From UBA1413 sp964650525 (GTDB lineage: Bacteria; Bacteroidota; Bacteroidia; Bacteroidales; Prolixibacteraceae): a stretch of 64,000 bases of DNA. A program made the position numbers and the translations under genes. The stretch lies in contig CAZYUA010000015.1 of NCBI GenBank assembly GCA_964650525.1, positions 1-64,000 of the forward strand. The letters run 5' to 3'. This document shows, piece by piece, positions 27,022 to 36,242 of this stretch (the first letter of the stretch is position 1; every line of letters starts with the position of its first letter). The notes below the pieces were generated by a model, which did no database searches, was not told the DNA's origin, and saw nothing but the letters and a program-made list of their open reading frames with translations.

Positions 27022-28116
27022 ATGGAAATGAATGAGCAAAAAATTAAAACCTTGCTGAGTCAGTTCGGCATGGCCGTTCCGGTTGCCGGATGGAAACCTT
27101 TCGGACACGGGCATATCAACGATACCTACCTGGTGCAAACACCGGGAGACCTTCCCAACTGGATCATTCAGCGGAAAAACCATCAGATCTTCAGGAACAT
27201 GGAAGGCATGATGAACAACATCGTTCTTGTAACGAATCATATCCGCAAGAAATTGCTGGCTTCCGGAGACCCGGATTCCGACAGGAAGGTGATGGTTTAC
27301 ATTCCAACACCTGATAACCGCTATTTCGTTCAGGATGAAGAGGGTAACTGCTGGACCCTGTTTCTTTTTGTTCGGGGCAGTCATGGGATTGAAACGGTCA
27401 CCCTTCCGGAGCAAGCGTACAGTGCGGGGAAGGCATTTGGCCATTTTCAATGGCAATTGTCTGATCTTCCCGGCTGCCTGCTGGTAGAAACCATTCCGGG
27501 ATTTCATAACGGCAAGTTCAGACTGGACCAGTTTCGCCAGGCAGCTGACAACGACCTTGCCGGCAGGGTCAGGGAGATGCGTCCGGAGATTGACAAACTA
27601 ATGGAACGTTCGAACGGGATGATCAGTCTCCAGGAGCGGATCGATCACGGGGAACTGCCGTTGCGCATCACCCATAACGATACCAAGATTAACAATGTGC
27701 TTTACGACGATAACAATCAAATCCTCTGCATTATTGACCTGGACACGGTGATGCCCGGATCGGCCCTTTTCGATTTCGGCGATGCCATACGTACTCTTGG
27801 AAATACTGCTTCAGAAGATGAACCCCGACTGGAACGCATAGCCTTCAACCGGGCGTATTACAAAGCTTTTGCAGAAGGATACCTGTCGGAAAGCCGCCAT
27901 TTTCTTACTCCTGCTGAGACCGCAGAACTGGCTTATGGCTGCCGCTATATGGTTTGGGAACAGTCGGTTCGTTTTCTTACCGACTACCTGAACGGGGACC
28001 TCTATTACAAAACCGCCTACCCGGGTCATAACCGGGTAAGGACCCTGGCTCAGATCCGTTACCTGGAGGTGATGGAGGAGAACCAGGATTTCATGGAACA
28101 AGTGATTGGTAAATAA
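27022..28116 (+). CDS. Phosphotransferase-fold sugar kinase, N-acetylhexosamine 1-kinase-like
   Basis: A 364-residue APH-fold kinase. The catalytic loop ITHNDTKINNVLYDD near 219-233 and metal motif IIDLDTVMPG near 240 are clear. The group includes NahK/LnpB of bifidobacteria, which phosphorylates GlcNAc and GalNAc at C1. Relatives are often mislabelled mucin desulfatase MdsC; nothing here resembles a sulfatase. Genomic coupling to an MFS transporter and a nucleotidyltransferase supports a 1-kinase role. The ATG at 27022 is followed two codons later by a second possible Met. Cytosolic, no signal. Confidence 0.82.
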   Translation: MEMNEQKIKTLLSQFGMAVPVAGWKPFGHGHINDTYLVQTPGDLPNWIIQRKNHQIFRNMEGMMNNIVLVTNHIRKKLLASGDPDSDRKVMVYIPTPDNRYFVQDEEGNCWTLFLFVRGSHGIETVTLPEQAYSAGKAFGHFQWQLSDLPGCLLVETIPGFHNGKFRLDQFRQAADNDLAGRVREMRPEIDKLMERSNGMISLQERIDHGELPLRITHNDTKINNVLYDDNNQILCIIDLDTVMPGSALFDFGDAIRTLGNTASEDEPRLERIAFNRAYYKAFAEGYLSESRHFLTPAETAELAYGCRYMVWEQSVRFLTDYLNGDLYYKTAYPGHNRVRTLAQIRYLEVMEENQDFMEQVIGK

Positions 28117-28127
28117 ACCGTTGTGGA

Positions 28128-29171
28128 ATGCAGGGAAAATGGTTTGTGGTAGTCAATCCCAATGCAGGCAACCAGAAAGGCATGCACGACTGGCAAAGCA
28201 TCTCGCGGATGCTCTCCCTGGCAGGCATTGATTACCTCAGTTATTTTACCGAATACCGGGGTCATGCCATGGAACTGACCCGGAAATACGTTCATCTGGG
28301 CTTCAGGAATGTAATCGTAGTTGGCGGAGACGGCACCCTCAACGAGGTGGTGAACGGGATTTTTACACAAGACCATGTTTCTCCCGGCGAAGTTACCCTG
28401 GCCATGATCCCTGTGGGAACGGGTAACGACTGGTGCCGCATGTTCGGCATTCCCTCCGGTTACCGGGAGGCTGTAAATCTCCTTATATCCGGCGACCGTT
28501 TTCTGCAGGATGTCGGAATGCTTACGTTTACAGACTCCGAGGGCCGGCCGGCCACCCGCTATTTTGCCAATATTGCGGGGATGGGGTTTGATGCCCTGGT
28601 GGCTGAAAAAACAAATATCCAGAAGGACCAGGGCAAAAGTGGACCCCTTTCCTATTTCATTAACATCCTCAAAAGCCTGTTCACCTTTTCTGCAACCCGT
28701 ACCACCATCACTTTTGACGGGAAACGCGTCAATCCCCAGATTTTCAGCATGGCCGTGGGTATCGGACAGTACAACGGAGGAGGTATGAAGCAATTACCCC
28801 AGGCAGTTCCCGACGATGGTTTATTCGACATCACCATTATCCGGCCGATCGGGAAGTTCAAAATCATCCGCAACCTTCTGAAACTGTTGGATGGTTCGTT
28901 TACCAAGCTTCCGGAGGTTGACACCTACCGGACATCAGGGCTGACCATCGAGTCGGTGCCCGAACTCTATGCGGAAGCAGACGGTGAATCTCTGGGACAT
29001 TCGCCCTTTATCCTCTCTGTCATTCCCCGGAGTCTCAGCATCATCAGAGGATCATTCCAGGGTGGGGGAGTGATTCATCCTACCCCCTCAACGCATTCCG
29101 GAAAGGCAGAATCGTACATCGTCAAAGACCTTCCGGAAGTGAAAAAAGCACCAAAGACTCTGGCAGGGTAA
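28128..29171 (+). CDS. Diacylglycerol kinase family lipid kinase
   Basis: A 347-residue member of the DAGK/YegS family. NPNAG near residue 10, VVGGDGTLNEVVNG near 64-77 and PVGTGNDWCRMF near 95-106 form the ATP site; SMAVGIGQYNGGG and ADGESLG are later family blocks. It phosphorylates a lipid such as diacylglycerol using ATP at the inner membrane surface; the true substrate is unknown. A roughly 40-residue tail after IIRGSF looks non-conserved. It follows the sugar kinase by 11 bases and is probably on the same transcript, although its role in the sugar cassette is not obvious. Confidence 0.88.
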   Translation: MQGKWFVVVNPNAGNQKGMHDWQSISRMLSLAGIDYLSYFTEYRGHAMELTRKYVHLGFRNVIVVGGDGTLNEVVNGIFTQDHVSPGEVTLAMIPVGTGNDWCRMFGIPSGYREAVNLLISGDRFLQDVGMLTFTDSEGRPATRYFANIAGMGFDALVAEKTNIQKDQGKSGPLSYFINILKSLFTFSATRTTITFDGKRVNPQIFSMAVGIGQYNGGGMKQLPQAVPDDGLFDITIIRPIGKFKIIRNLLKLLDGSFTKLPEVDTYRTSGLTIESVPELYAEADGESLGHSPFILSVIPRSLSIIRGSFQGGGVIHPTPSTHSGKAESYIVKDLPEVKKAPKTLAG

Positions 29172-29269
29172 AAGGAAGTCAGGGTTTACGGAACTGTTCC
29201 CATTCCGGAAAAGAATCAAAGGAGGAGATTCTTCCTGTAGCAGGGAAAACCCGGTCTTCCCGTGGGCTG

Positions 29270-30130
29270 TTACGATTCCAGGGATACCATCCTGACGGTA
29301 ACACTATGCCCGAGGAACAAACTGGCTTTCGATTCAAAAATCTCGGCCGATTCGGTCGTCAGGTAAGTAACTGTCCCGTTTGCGGAAATCTGTGTTTCCA
29401 TATCAGGGTGCCTGATCAGGTAATCTGCCAGTTTAACGGCAATAACTGGTCCCTGGTTAAGCAGGGTTATCCCGGGAGGAACGAATTTCAGGATGGTGTC
29501 CAGCAGCAGGGGGTAATGTGTGCATCCCAGGATGATGGTATCCATAATCGGATCGCGGGCCAGAAGCTGGCGAATATTTTTCTCTACGAAATAATCGGTT
29601 CCCGGAGTATTCAGTTCGTTATTTTCTACCAGGGGCACCCACATGGGGCAAGGTTCCTGCGAAGTGACTACTACTTTGCCATCCGACCATTTGGAGAGTT
29701 CGACGGGGTAGGATAGGGAGCTGACGGTTCCGGGGGTGCCAAGGACCCCCACGTGCCCGTTGCGTGTAAGTTCCGCCACCATTTCCACGCTTGGGCGGAT
29801 GACCCCCAAAACGCGAAGACCTGAATCCATGCGGGGAAGATCGTTTTGTTGTATATTCCGGAGAGCTTTGGCTGAGGCAGTATTACAGGCAAGGATGACC
29901 AGATGGCAGCCCTGTCCGAATAGGTATTTTACCGCTTCCAGGGTATAGCCGTATACCACCCGGAAGGAACGGGTTCCGTAAGGATTCCGCGCATTGTCGC
30001 CCAGATACAGATAATCGTACTGCGGTAACCTGCTCCTGATCTCTTTCAGAATGGTTAACCCGCCATACCCCGAGTCAAACACCCCGATCGGGGATTTCCT
30101 TTTTGTATCTCCAGGCTCCATCCCTTTCAT
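29270..30130 (-). CDS. murI: Glutamate racemase
   Basis: A 286-residue cytosolic racemase making D-glutamate for peptidoglycan. GVFDSGYGGLTILKEI near 17-32, the first catalytic Cys in LACNTASA and the second in LGCTHYPLL are all present. Length is normal. In many Bacteroidota murI directly follows the bamA-ompH operon; here a glycogen synthase gene intervenes. A perfect 16-base palindrome lies directly against its start codon. Confidence 0.95.
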   Translation of the reverse strand: MKGMEPGDTKRKSPIGVFDSGYGGLTILKEIRSRLPQYDYLYLGDNARNPYGTRSFRVVYGYTLEAVKYLFGQGCHLVILACNTASAKALRNIQQNDLPRMDSGLRVLGVIRPSVEMVAELTRNGHVGVLGTPGTVSSLSYPVELSKWSDGKVVVTSQEPCPMWVPLVENNELNTPGTDYFVEKNIRQLLARDPIMDTIILGCTHYPLLLDTILKFVPPGITLLNQGPVIAVKLADYLIRHPDMETQISANGTVTYLTTESAEIFESKASLFLGHSVTVRMVSLES

Positions 30131-30146
30131 TTTATGCCGGCATAAA
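30131..30146. promoter_or_regulatory. Perfect 16-bp palindrome adjoining the murI start
   Basis: TTTATGCCGGCATAAA is its own reverse complement and touches the murI start codon. On the minus strand a near-consensus box TATTTTTA overlaps its far side, so an operator or a start-masking hairpin is possible. Confidence 0.4.
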
Positions 30147-30289
30147 AATAGACTTAATTGTCATTCATTGGTCATAGGCCTTCCATCCAATGCTGAAAAC
30201 AGGGTTGGCAGGGCATGCGTCATGGCGTGCAGTGGCCAATACACCCGGACGGGATTCTGGGTTCACGGTCGACCCTGCTTCCGTGACCG

Positions 30290-30321
30290 GAGATCCGGGC
30301 CGGGTTCCCGGCCCGGATCTC
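30290..30321 (-). terminator. GC-rich hairpin overlapping the glycogen synthase stop codon
   Basis: GAGATCCGGGCCGGG (30290-30304) pairs perfectly with CCCGGCCCGGATCTC (30307-30321). The second arm runs into the minus-strand TGA stop codon (30320-30322). There is no T-tract after it, so it may stabilise the mRNA end rather than terminate. Confidence 0.55.
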
Positions 30322-32158
30322 AGTCCAGGAGTGCCTTTTCGTAAGCCTGGTCGTAGAATTTCCCCAGGTTCTTCCAGTCGAAATGAGGAGAGGCTGCCTC
30401 ACAGTTGTTGCGCAGGGCGATCCTTTCGCGCCGGCTGAGCTGGACAAAACGGAACATAATGTCTGCCAGTTGGCTGGCTGCCTGGTTGAAATCCCGGTTC
30501 CGCCGTTCCACTATGAACATACCTGCTTTATCATGGTCCGGAAAATTGTGCAGGACATAGTCACCAAATCCGGACAAATCGCTGGTAACCGAAGGAATAC
30601 CACTGGCCAGGCTCTCCAGGGGTGTATATCCCCAGGGCTCATAATAACTTGGAAATATGCCCAGATGACATCCTCTCACAAACTGCGGATAATCCATCTT
30701 GAACAATGGATTGGAGGCTGAGACAAAATCGGGATGGTATACGATTTTTACCTTGTCATGCTGGTTGTTCACCAGGTTGGCTGTCCTCACAAAATTGAGA
30801 ATCTCGTCTTTTTTATCATCCTCCAGATTATGGGTAACAACCTTCGGCAGTTTTCTGGTCTTCCAGCTTTGTACAAATCGTCTCAGCTTAAGTTTGTTAT
30901 AGTCGTCAACCAGCTCAGTGAGATCGGGAAAACGGTAAGGACCCGAATCAGAAGTGATTCTCAGGTAAAGCTTGGTCCCGATCTGTTGCTGAATCTCTTC
31001 GCAAGCCCGCCGGATATCTTCAATTTGTGCCTTGGCCACCAGAACCTCGGGATTGATGCTGTGAAACGGTTGTTTGGTAATAAAAAAACAGATAACTGTA
31101 TGATCCAGTCCGGCATATTGCATCTTCCAGTTAAGCCGTGCCAAAGCTTCAAGGGTCAGGTCATACCCCTTGTTGTGGTACTCATAACGCCCTGAAGTGA
31201 AAAAATAAATGGTTTTATCCAAGTCAAACGCATAGCTTTGAAAAAAATGCCCCATGACAAAATCGTGGATCTTGCTTTTATTATCAGCATGAAGGTTCTG
31301 GATCTGGTGAAGCACTTCGAAGCGGGTGATGTTTAATCCATTGGGAACTATGATGTCGGGGTCGCGGCCCAGGAGATAGGTACATTCGCGGGCTGTGACA
31401 TTGCTAACGGTGCTTAGAACGTGAGCCCCATGGGCAGCGGCACGCTCAATGTCAGCAATGGCTCTGACGTTGAAGAAATTGGCCTCCTTTTCCCAGTCGT
31501 AGTGCTCAAGGTGCTCGTAAAACTTGTCATCGTTCATGGCCAGGTAACGTCCCAGGAGGGTGGCATGGGTTGTGAAAACCGTCTTGACAGGAAGGTTTTC
31601 ATGACGGATTCCCGGGATGGGCAATCCTGCCATCCATTCGTGAAAATGGGCGACCAATCTGCGATCGTAATCGCCGGAACTACATAAAAGCCTGAAAAAC
31701 TCCTTGACCTGAAAACTGAAAGCCACCACCTGATTGATGAGTTCATCCCCTTCAGGCAGGGAAATCCGGTGGTTGTTCCATACCTGGTATTTAATATCTC
31801 CCATGCGGTGATAAACAGCAAACGGATCAAAGAGAATTACATTTGGCCTTCCGGATACGATCCACTGCCCGTAATGAACCTGAAAACCCATTTCCCGTAA
31901 CCGGATGACTGCCTGACCAACAGGACCTGAATAGTCGTCGGTTTCATCAAAATTGGCTGCCGCTTGGTTCTCAAAATAAGGGCCCAGTAAATAGTAGTTC
32001 TCCTTTCCGCATTTCTGGATAACAGAGGGTACTTTTGACCGTATTACCGTATAGATGCCGCCAACCTGGTTGCATACCTCCCATGCCACTTCAAAGAGGG
32101 TCATTCCCTGATAAACACTATCTGTTTCCTGCCCTGTGGAGTAAAAATCCGTTTCCAT
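30320..32158 (-). CDS. Glycogen synthase, GT3 family
   Basis: A 612-residue glycosyltransferase with the eukaryote-like GT3 glycogen synthase organisation, extending alpha-1,4-glucan chains. The N-terminus EVAWEVCNQVGGIYTVIRSK (donor-site lysine region), FTTHATLLGRYLAM, and the C-terminal EPWGYTPLESLASG motif with catalytic Glu near 510 are diagnostic. The start METDFYSTG at 32158 is preferred over an upstream ATG at 32248 because homologues begin close to this point. The gene lies between a strong terminator and murI and so is its own unit. No branching enzyme or phosphorylase is nearby. Confidence 0.9.
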   Translation of the reverse strand: METDFYSTGQETDSVYQGMTLFEVAWEVCNQVGGIYTVIRSKVPSVIQKCGKENYYLLGPYFENQAAANFDETDDYSGPVGQAVIRLREMGFQVHYGQWIVSGRPNVILFDPFAVYHRMGDIKYQVWNNHRISLPEGDELINQVVAFSFQVKEFFRLLCSSGDYDRRLVAHFHEWMAGLPIPGIRHENLPVKTVFTTHATLLGRYLAMNDDKFYEHLEHYDWEKEANFFNVRAIADIERAAAHGAHVLSTVSNVTARECTYLLGRDPDIIVPNGLNITRFEVLHQIQNLHADNKSKIHDFVMGHFFQSYAFDLDKTIYFFTSGRYEYHNKGYDLTLEALARLNWKMQYAGLDHTVICFFITKQPFHSINPEVLVAKAQIEDIRRACEEIQQQIGTKLYLRITSDSGPYRFPDLTELVDDYNKLKLRRFVQSWKTRKLPKVVTHNLEDDKKDEILNFVRTANLVNNQHDKVKIVYHPDFVSASNPLFKMDYPQFVRGCHLGIFPSYYEPWGYTPLESLASGIPSVTSDLSGFGDYVLHNFPDHDKAGMFIVERRNRDFNQAASQLADIMFRFVQLSRRERIALRNNCEAASPHFDWKNLGKFYDQAYEKALLD

Positions 32159-32326
32159 TTTCAGAAAGTTAAACGATCCGACAGGTTGAAAATACGTAAA
32201 AAAATCAATGATCCTTTCCGGATATGTTGTACGGCATTTATCCACCACAGAAAGATGGAATCCACCTACCAGATCAATCCCTGAAAGTAAAACCGGAAAG
32301 GAACCTTACCCTCCTGTGGGCAGAAC

Positions 32327-32363
32327 AAAAAAGGTTATCCGGGAGAACCCGCGGATAACCTTT
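32327..32363 (-). terminator. Rho-independent terminator of the bamA-ompH operon
   Basis: AAAGGTTATCC (32330-32340) pairs with GGATAACCTTT (32353-32363), with an inner GGG/CCC extension around an AGAA loop. On the minus strand the stem runs into TTTTTTTG, a classic U-tract. It begins 27 bases after the last ompH gene. Confidence 0.88.
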
Positions 32364-32389
32364 CCAGGGAGAGCGAATAACGGTTTTCT

Positions 32390-32911
32390 CTATTTAATTC
32401 CCAGTTTAGCCTTTGCAAAGGGTAACACATCTATACTTTCGTTCGAACGGTACAAAACAGTACCCAGTTCTCCACTTACATCGAAAACATAAATCAGTCC
32501 TTTTTCCTTTCCCACTTCCCCGATAGCTTTCTGAGCTTTCTCAAAGATCGGCTTCAGCATTTCGGCTTGCTTCTGCTGCAGCTGTTGTTGTGCCAGCTGG
32601 CTGAAATTCTGGATCCTCTGTTGCAGGTCCTGGATGTCGGTCTCTTTGGCGGAACGGACAATCTCGGATAACGAATCGCGTCTCGTCATATAGTCCTTGT
32701 ACTTGGTCTCCAGTTCCTGCTGCATGATTCCCATCTGGTCTTCCAGCTCCTTGGCCTGTTTGTTGTACTGTGTCTCGGCTGTTGTCCTTTCCGGCATGAC
32801 CTGTATCAACGCCTGAAGGTCGATGTGTCCGAATTTGCTTTCCTGACCCTGTGTGGTCCCCGCAACCAGGATAAAAGCTGCCAGGGCAATGATTTTCAAT
32901 GTGTTTCTCAT
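32390..32911 (-). CDS. OmpH/Skp-family periplasmic chaperone (second copy)
   Basis: A 173-residue periplasmic protein with a Sec signal (residues 1-22, cleavage near GTTQG). The body is an alpha-helical coiled coil (about 40-135, rich in Gln, Glu and Lys) with the short beta cap of Skp at both ends. It holds unfolded outer-membrane proteins on their way to BamA. It lies 42 bases downstream of the other ompH gene and has an internal -7 box of its own. The operon terminator follows. Confidence 0.9.
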   Translation of the reverse strand: MRNTLKIIALAAFILVAGTTQGQESKFGHIDLQALIQVMPERTTAETQYNKQAKELEDQMGIMQQELETKYKDYMTRRDSLSEIVRSAKETDIQDLQQRIQNFSQLAQQQLQQKQAEMLKPIFEKAQKAIGEVGKEKGLIYVFDVSGELGTVLYRSNESIDVLPFAKAKLGIK

Positions 32912-32939
32912 TTTTTTGTGCTGAAATAAAAATTTGGTA

Positions 32940-32947
32940 CAAATATA
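32940..32947 (-). promoter_or_regulatory. Internal -7 box before the second ompH gene
   Basis: TATATTTG on the minus strand matches TAnnTTTG exactly, 28 bases before the ATG at 32911. It could uncouple this chaperone from the upstream operon. Confidence 0.5.
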
Positions 32948-32953
32948 GATTAA

Positions 32954-33466
32954 TTATTTATATCCCAGTTTTTGCAATACCTGGTCACTGAGATCGAATT
33001 TCGGATTGGTAACAAAGAGGGTGGCACTTCCTGCTTTATCAAAAATGACAGCATAACCTCCTTCGTTGGTGATTTCCTGAACAGCATTGAAAATATCATC
33101 CTGGATAGGTTTGATCAACCCCTGCCGTTTCTTGAACAGCTCGCCGCTGGGACCAAAATATTTCCGCTGAAGTTCTTTGTACTCTTTCTCCTTCGATATG
33201 ATTACATCCTCGCGTTTCCGTTTCATATCGTCTGAGAGCAACACACTTTCTGACTGGAAATTCTGGTACATCTTTTCCACTTCGGCGTACATGGTCTCCA
33301 GTTCCTTCTGGTACTGTTTTGACAGCTGGTCCAGTTGTTCCTGTGCGGCGTTGAACGCCGGGATGTTTTCAAGGATGTATTCGGAATCCACAAATGCAAA
33401 CTTTTGAGCCATGCCCGTATACGCCATCATGGCCATCAATCCCAGGGTAAGAATTACTCTTTTCAT
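32954..33466 (-). CDS. OmpH/Skp-family periplasmic chaperone (first copy)
   Basis: A 170-residue periplasmic chaperone with signal peptide MKRVILTLGLMAMMAYTGMA. The mature protein starts KFAFVDSEYILENIPAF, as in Bacteroidota OmpH, followed by a long coiled coil (about 40-125) and a beta-cap ending GYAVIFDKAG. It lies 63 bases after bamA in the same direction. The two tandem copies are clearly diverged, so the duplication is old. Confidence 0.92.
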   Translation of the reverse strand: MKRVILTLGLMAMMAYTGMAQKFAFVDSEYILENIPAFNAAQEQLDQLSKQYQKELETMYAEVEKMYQNFQSESVLLSDDMKRKREDVIISKEKEYKELQRKYFGPSGELFKKRQGLIKPIQDDIFNAVQEITNEGGYAVIFDKAGSATLFVTNPKFDLSDQVLQKLGYK

Positions 33467-33529
33467 GTGTTTTTTTATATTTTATTGAACCGTGTTGTTG
33501 TATCAAATATTACGCCAAACTTGTAACGA

Positions 33530-36229
33530 TCAGAACTGCTGGCCCATAACAAAGTGGAACTGGCTTTTCCCTGCCTCCCGGGACCAGGGAATTTCATCGA
33601 ATCCGTAGCCCCAGTCAATGCCCATCAAACCGAACATGGGCAGGTAGATGCGTACGCCGACGCCTGCCGACCTGTACAGTTTAAACGGGTTGTAATTTTT
33701 GAACAGGTCGTTGGTGTTTCCTCCCTCCAGAAAGGTGAGCAGGTAGATGGTAGCACTAGGCTTCAGGGTTACCGGATACCTCATTTCCACCGTGAACTTC
33801 GAATACATTTTCGATCCGTTACGCTTGTAACTCAGGCTGTAATCCTGGTATCCGCGGAGCGATACATAATCGGTGCCGTAATAACTGTACCCTGACATGC
33901 CGGACCCTCCGACGATAAACCCTTCGAAAGGCGATTGGCGGTGGATATTGTAATAGCCCAGGAAACCCATCTCGAAAGCTGTCCTTACTACCAGATTGCT
34001 GTTTCTGGAGATGGGATTAAAGGCTTGCCCTTTGAAGGACCACTTATGGTATTCAATCCACTTGAAACGGTCGGTGTTCGAAATTTTGCTGCTGCCCCAG
34101 TCTTTATTGGAAAACCACGAATATGGCGGGGTGAATTTCAGGGAGAGGCTGAAGGAGGATCCCTTGCGGGAATAAAGGGGATTGTCGACCGAGTTTCTGC
34201 CGATGGTGGTTCTGAAACTGACGTTGTTGCTGGTTCCGTTTACGTTTCCGTCTTTATCTGCCAGAAAGGAAAAATAGCTCGCCATGTTTTGGAGAAAATA
34301 GTGTTCGAAGGCAGCTTCGTGGGTGACGGTAAAGTAATCATCAGGCCAGGAAAGCCGGTATCCGTAGCCCAGCGAAAGGGCAAGGGTTTCCCAGATTTCA
34401 TCGTCCGATTTGTCGGTATCTTTTTGCGGCATTTCGTACTGGTAGTTAGGGTAGTACCCCCCATAACCATAAGGGGAATAGCCGCCATAGCCGCCATATC
34501 CATACGGAGAGTACCCTCCATATCCGCCGCCATACCCTCCATATCCATAGGGCGAGTACCCGCCGTACCCGGAATAGGGATTGTTGTAGTAATTCTGGTA
34601 ATAATTGTTGGCACTGAAATTTACCTTTGAATAGGATACGGAAGCCGAAAAGGAGTTGGGTTTTTTACCTCCCAGCCAGGGTTCGAAAAAAGAAAGGCTG
34701 GCCGTCTTATAATATTGCCCGCTGGTCTGGTAGCGGATGCTGAGGGTCTGTCCATCGCCACTGGGCAGGGGTCGCCAGGCTTCTTTGTTGAAGAGGTTCC
34801 TGGCAGAGAAATTGGCAAATTTCAACCCCACCGACCCTACAAACATCCCTGCACCCCAGCCTCCCGACAGTTCTATCTGGTCGTTGGCTTTCTCCTCCAG
34901 TTTGTACTTGATATCAACCGTACCGTCCTCAGGGTGGGGAACAACATCGGGAACTATGGCTTCCGGATCGAAATGGCCCAGTTGCGCCAGCTCACGGATC
35001 GAACGGATGATGTTGTTCTTGCTGTACAAATCTCCCGGGTAGGTGCGCAACTCCCGACGCGCCACATGTTCGTGCGTCTTGGTGTTCCCTGTAATCTCAA
35101 TTTTGCTTATCGTAGCCTGCTTGCCCTCGTAAATCCTCATCTCCAGATCAATAGAATCCTTTTCAATGTTCACCTCCACGGGTTCGACCTGCGAAAAAAG
35201 ATATCCATTGTCCTGGTAAGCTATATTGATCATCGCGTCTTCATCTTCGATCAGCCTTTTGTTAAGCAATTTCTGGTCGAAAACATCCCCTTTCTTGACG
35301 CCCAGAAGAGCACCCAGATATTCCGACGGATAAACCGTGTTACCTACCCATTTGATATCGCGGAAATAATATTTATTTCCCTCTTCCACCCACAGGTCTA
35401 TATTGACCCGGTTCTTTTCCGGAGCCTTGTACACCGAGTCCCTTATCACTACGGCATCCCTGTACCCCTTTTGGTTATATTTCTTAACAAGATTGTATTT
35501 GTCTTCGGTGAATTTCTCTTCGAGGTATTTTTTCGTCCTGAAAAAATTGTAAATCTTCTTTGCATTGGTCTTTTTCATGGCCTGTTCCAGGACGAACGCA
35601 CTTACCTCCTTGTTCCCATGGATGTTAATGTCCTGGATCTTAACCTTTTCTTTTTTGTCGACGCGGATATCCAGGATGATGGTATTCGCCTGGGTAGAGT
35701 CGTCACGCTGGGTGATGTTTACTTCGGTATTGAGGAAACCCTTTTCAAGAAAAAGATTCCGGATGAGACGCTGGGCGTTGCTGACCTGGTTGTCGGTCAG
35801 CTGGCTACCCTTGAGCATTAAGACTTTCTCGGTGATATCGTCTTTTTCCGATTTGGAGACCCCGTAATAATTAACATCTCCGAGCCGGGGTCTCTCCTGC
35901 AGGTAAATCTCGAGCCATACCTCATCGCCTGCTATCCGTGAGGCAGTGATTTTAACATCTGAAAAGAGCCCCTGCTGCCATAGTTTTTTAATGGCGGTGG
36001 TGATCTCTTCTCCCGGGATATCCACTTCCTGTGCTATTTTCAATCCGGAAAGCTGAATCAGCACCTCCCGGTCGAGGTACCGGATTCCGGTGACTTCGAT
36101 ACCGGCAATGGTGAGTTTTCGGGGACTGGCATAGTAGACAGAGTAAAGGGTACTGTCAACCTCCTGTCCCCAGAGATCTGATCCCGCAAATGTAAGCAGA
36201 AAGAATAAGGGCAATAGTGATCTTCGCAT
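33530..36229 (-). CDS. bamA: Outer membrane protein assembly factor BamA
   Basis: An 899-residue outer-membrane protein that folds and inserts beta-barrels. Signal peptide at 1-21; five POTRA domains fill about 35-435; the barrel fills the rest, including VRGYQDYS-like lid region (YVSLRGYQDYSL near 795) and a C-terminal Phe. Unusual is a low-complexity Tyr/Gly/Pro insertion at about 553-600 (repeats of GGYSPYGYGG) followed by an acidic KDTDKSDD stretch, placed where an extracellular loop is expected. It sits 13 bases after uppS and upstream of the two ompH genes, a conserved Bacteroidota operon. Confidence 0.95.
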   Translation of the reverse strand: MRRSLLPLFFLLTFAGSDLWGQEVDSTLYSVYYASPRKLTIAGIEVTGIRYLDREVLIQLSGLKIAQEVDIPGEEITTAIKKLWQQGLFSDVKITASRIAGDEVWLEIYLQERPRLGDVNYYGVSKSEKDDITEKVLMLKGSQLTDNQVSNAQRLIRNLFLEKGFLNTEVNITQRDDSTQANTIILDIRVDKKEKVKIQDINIHGNKEVSAFVLEQAMKKTNAKKIYNFFRTKKYLEEKFTEDKYNLVKKYNQKGYRDAVVIRDSVYKAPEKNRVNIDLWVEEGNKYYFRDIKWVGNTVYPSEYLGALLGVKKGDVFDQKLLNKRLIEDEDAMINIAYQDNGYLFSQVEPVEVNIEKDSIDLEMRIYEGKQATISKIEITGNTKTHEHVARRELRTYPGDLYSKNNIIRSIRELAQLGHFDPEAIVPDVVPHPEDGTVDIKYKLEEKANDQIELSGGWGAGMFVGSVGLKFANFSARNLFNKEAWRPLPSGDGQTLSIRYQTSGQYYKTASLSFFEPWLGGKKPNSFSASVSYSKVNFSANNYYQNYYNNPYSGYGGYSPYGYGGYGGGYGGYSPYGYGGYGGYSPYGYGGYYPNYQYEMPQKDTDKSDDEIWETLALSLGYGYRLSWPDDYFTVTHEAAFEHYFLQNMASYFSFLADKDGNVNGTSNNVSFRTTIGRNSVDNPLYSRKGSSFSLSLKFTPPYSWFSNKDWGSSKISNTDRFKWIEYHKWSFKGQAFNPISRNSNLVVRTAFEMGFLGYYNIHRQSPFEGFIVGGSGMSGYSYYGTDYVSLRGYQDYSLSYKRNGSKMYSKFTVEMRYPVTLKPSATIYLLTFLEGGNTNDLFKNYNPFKLYRSAGVGVRIYLPMFGLMGIDWGYGFDEIPWSREAGKSQFHFVMGQQF

Positions 36230-36242
36230 TCCGGTGCTGATT

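Noticed and set aside
27022..28116. Mucin desulfatase MdsC assignment
   Set aside because: The protein is an APH-fold kinase with a catalytic HND loop and no sulfatase motif.
34715..35821. 368-codon plus-strand frame opposite bamA
   Set aside because: It is antisense to the well-supported POTRA region and resembles no family.
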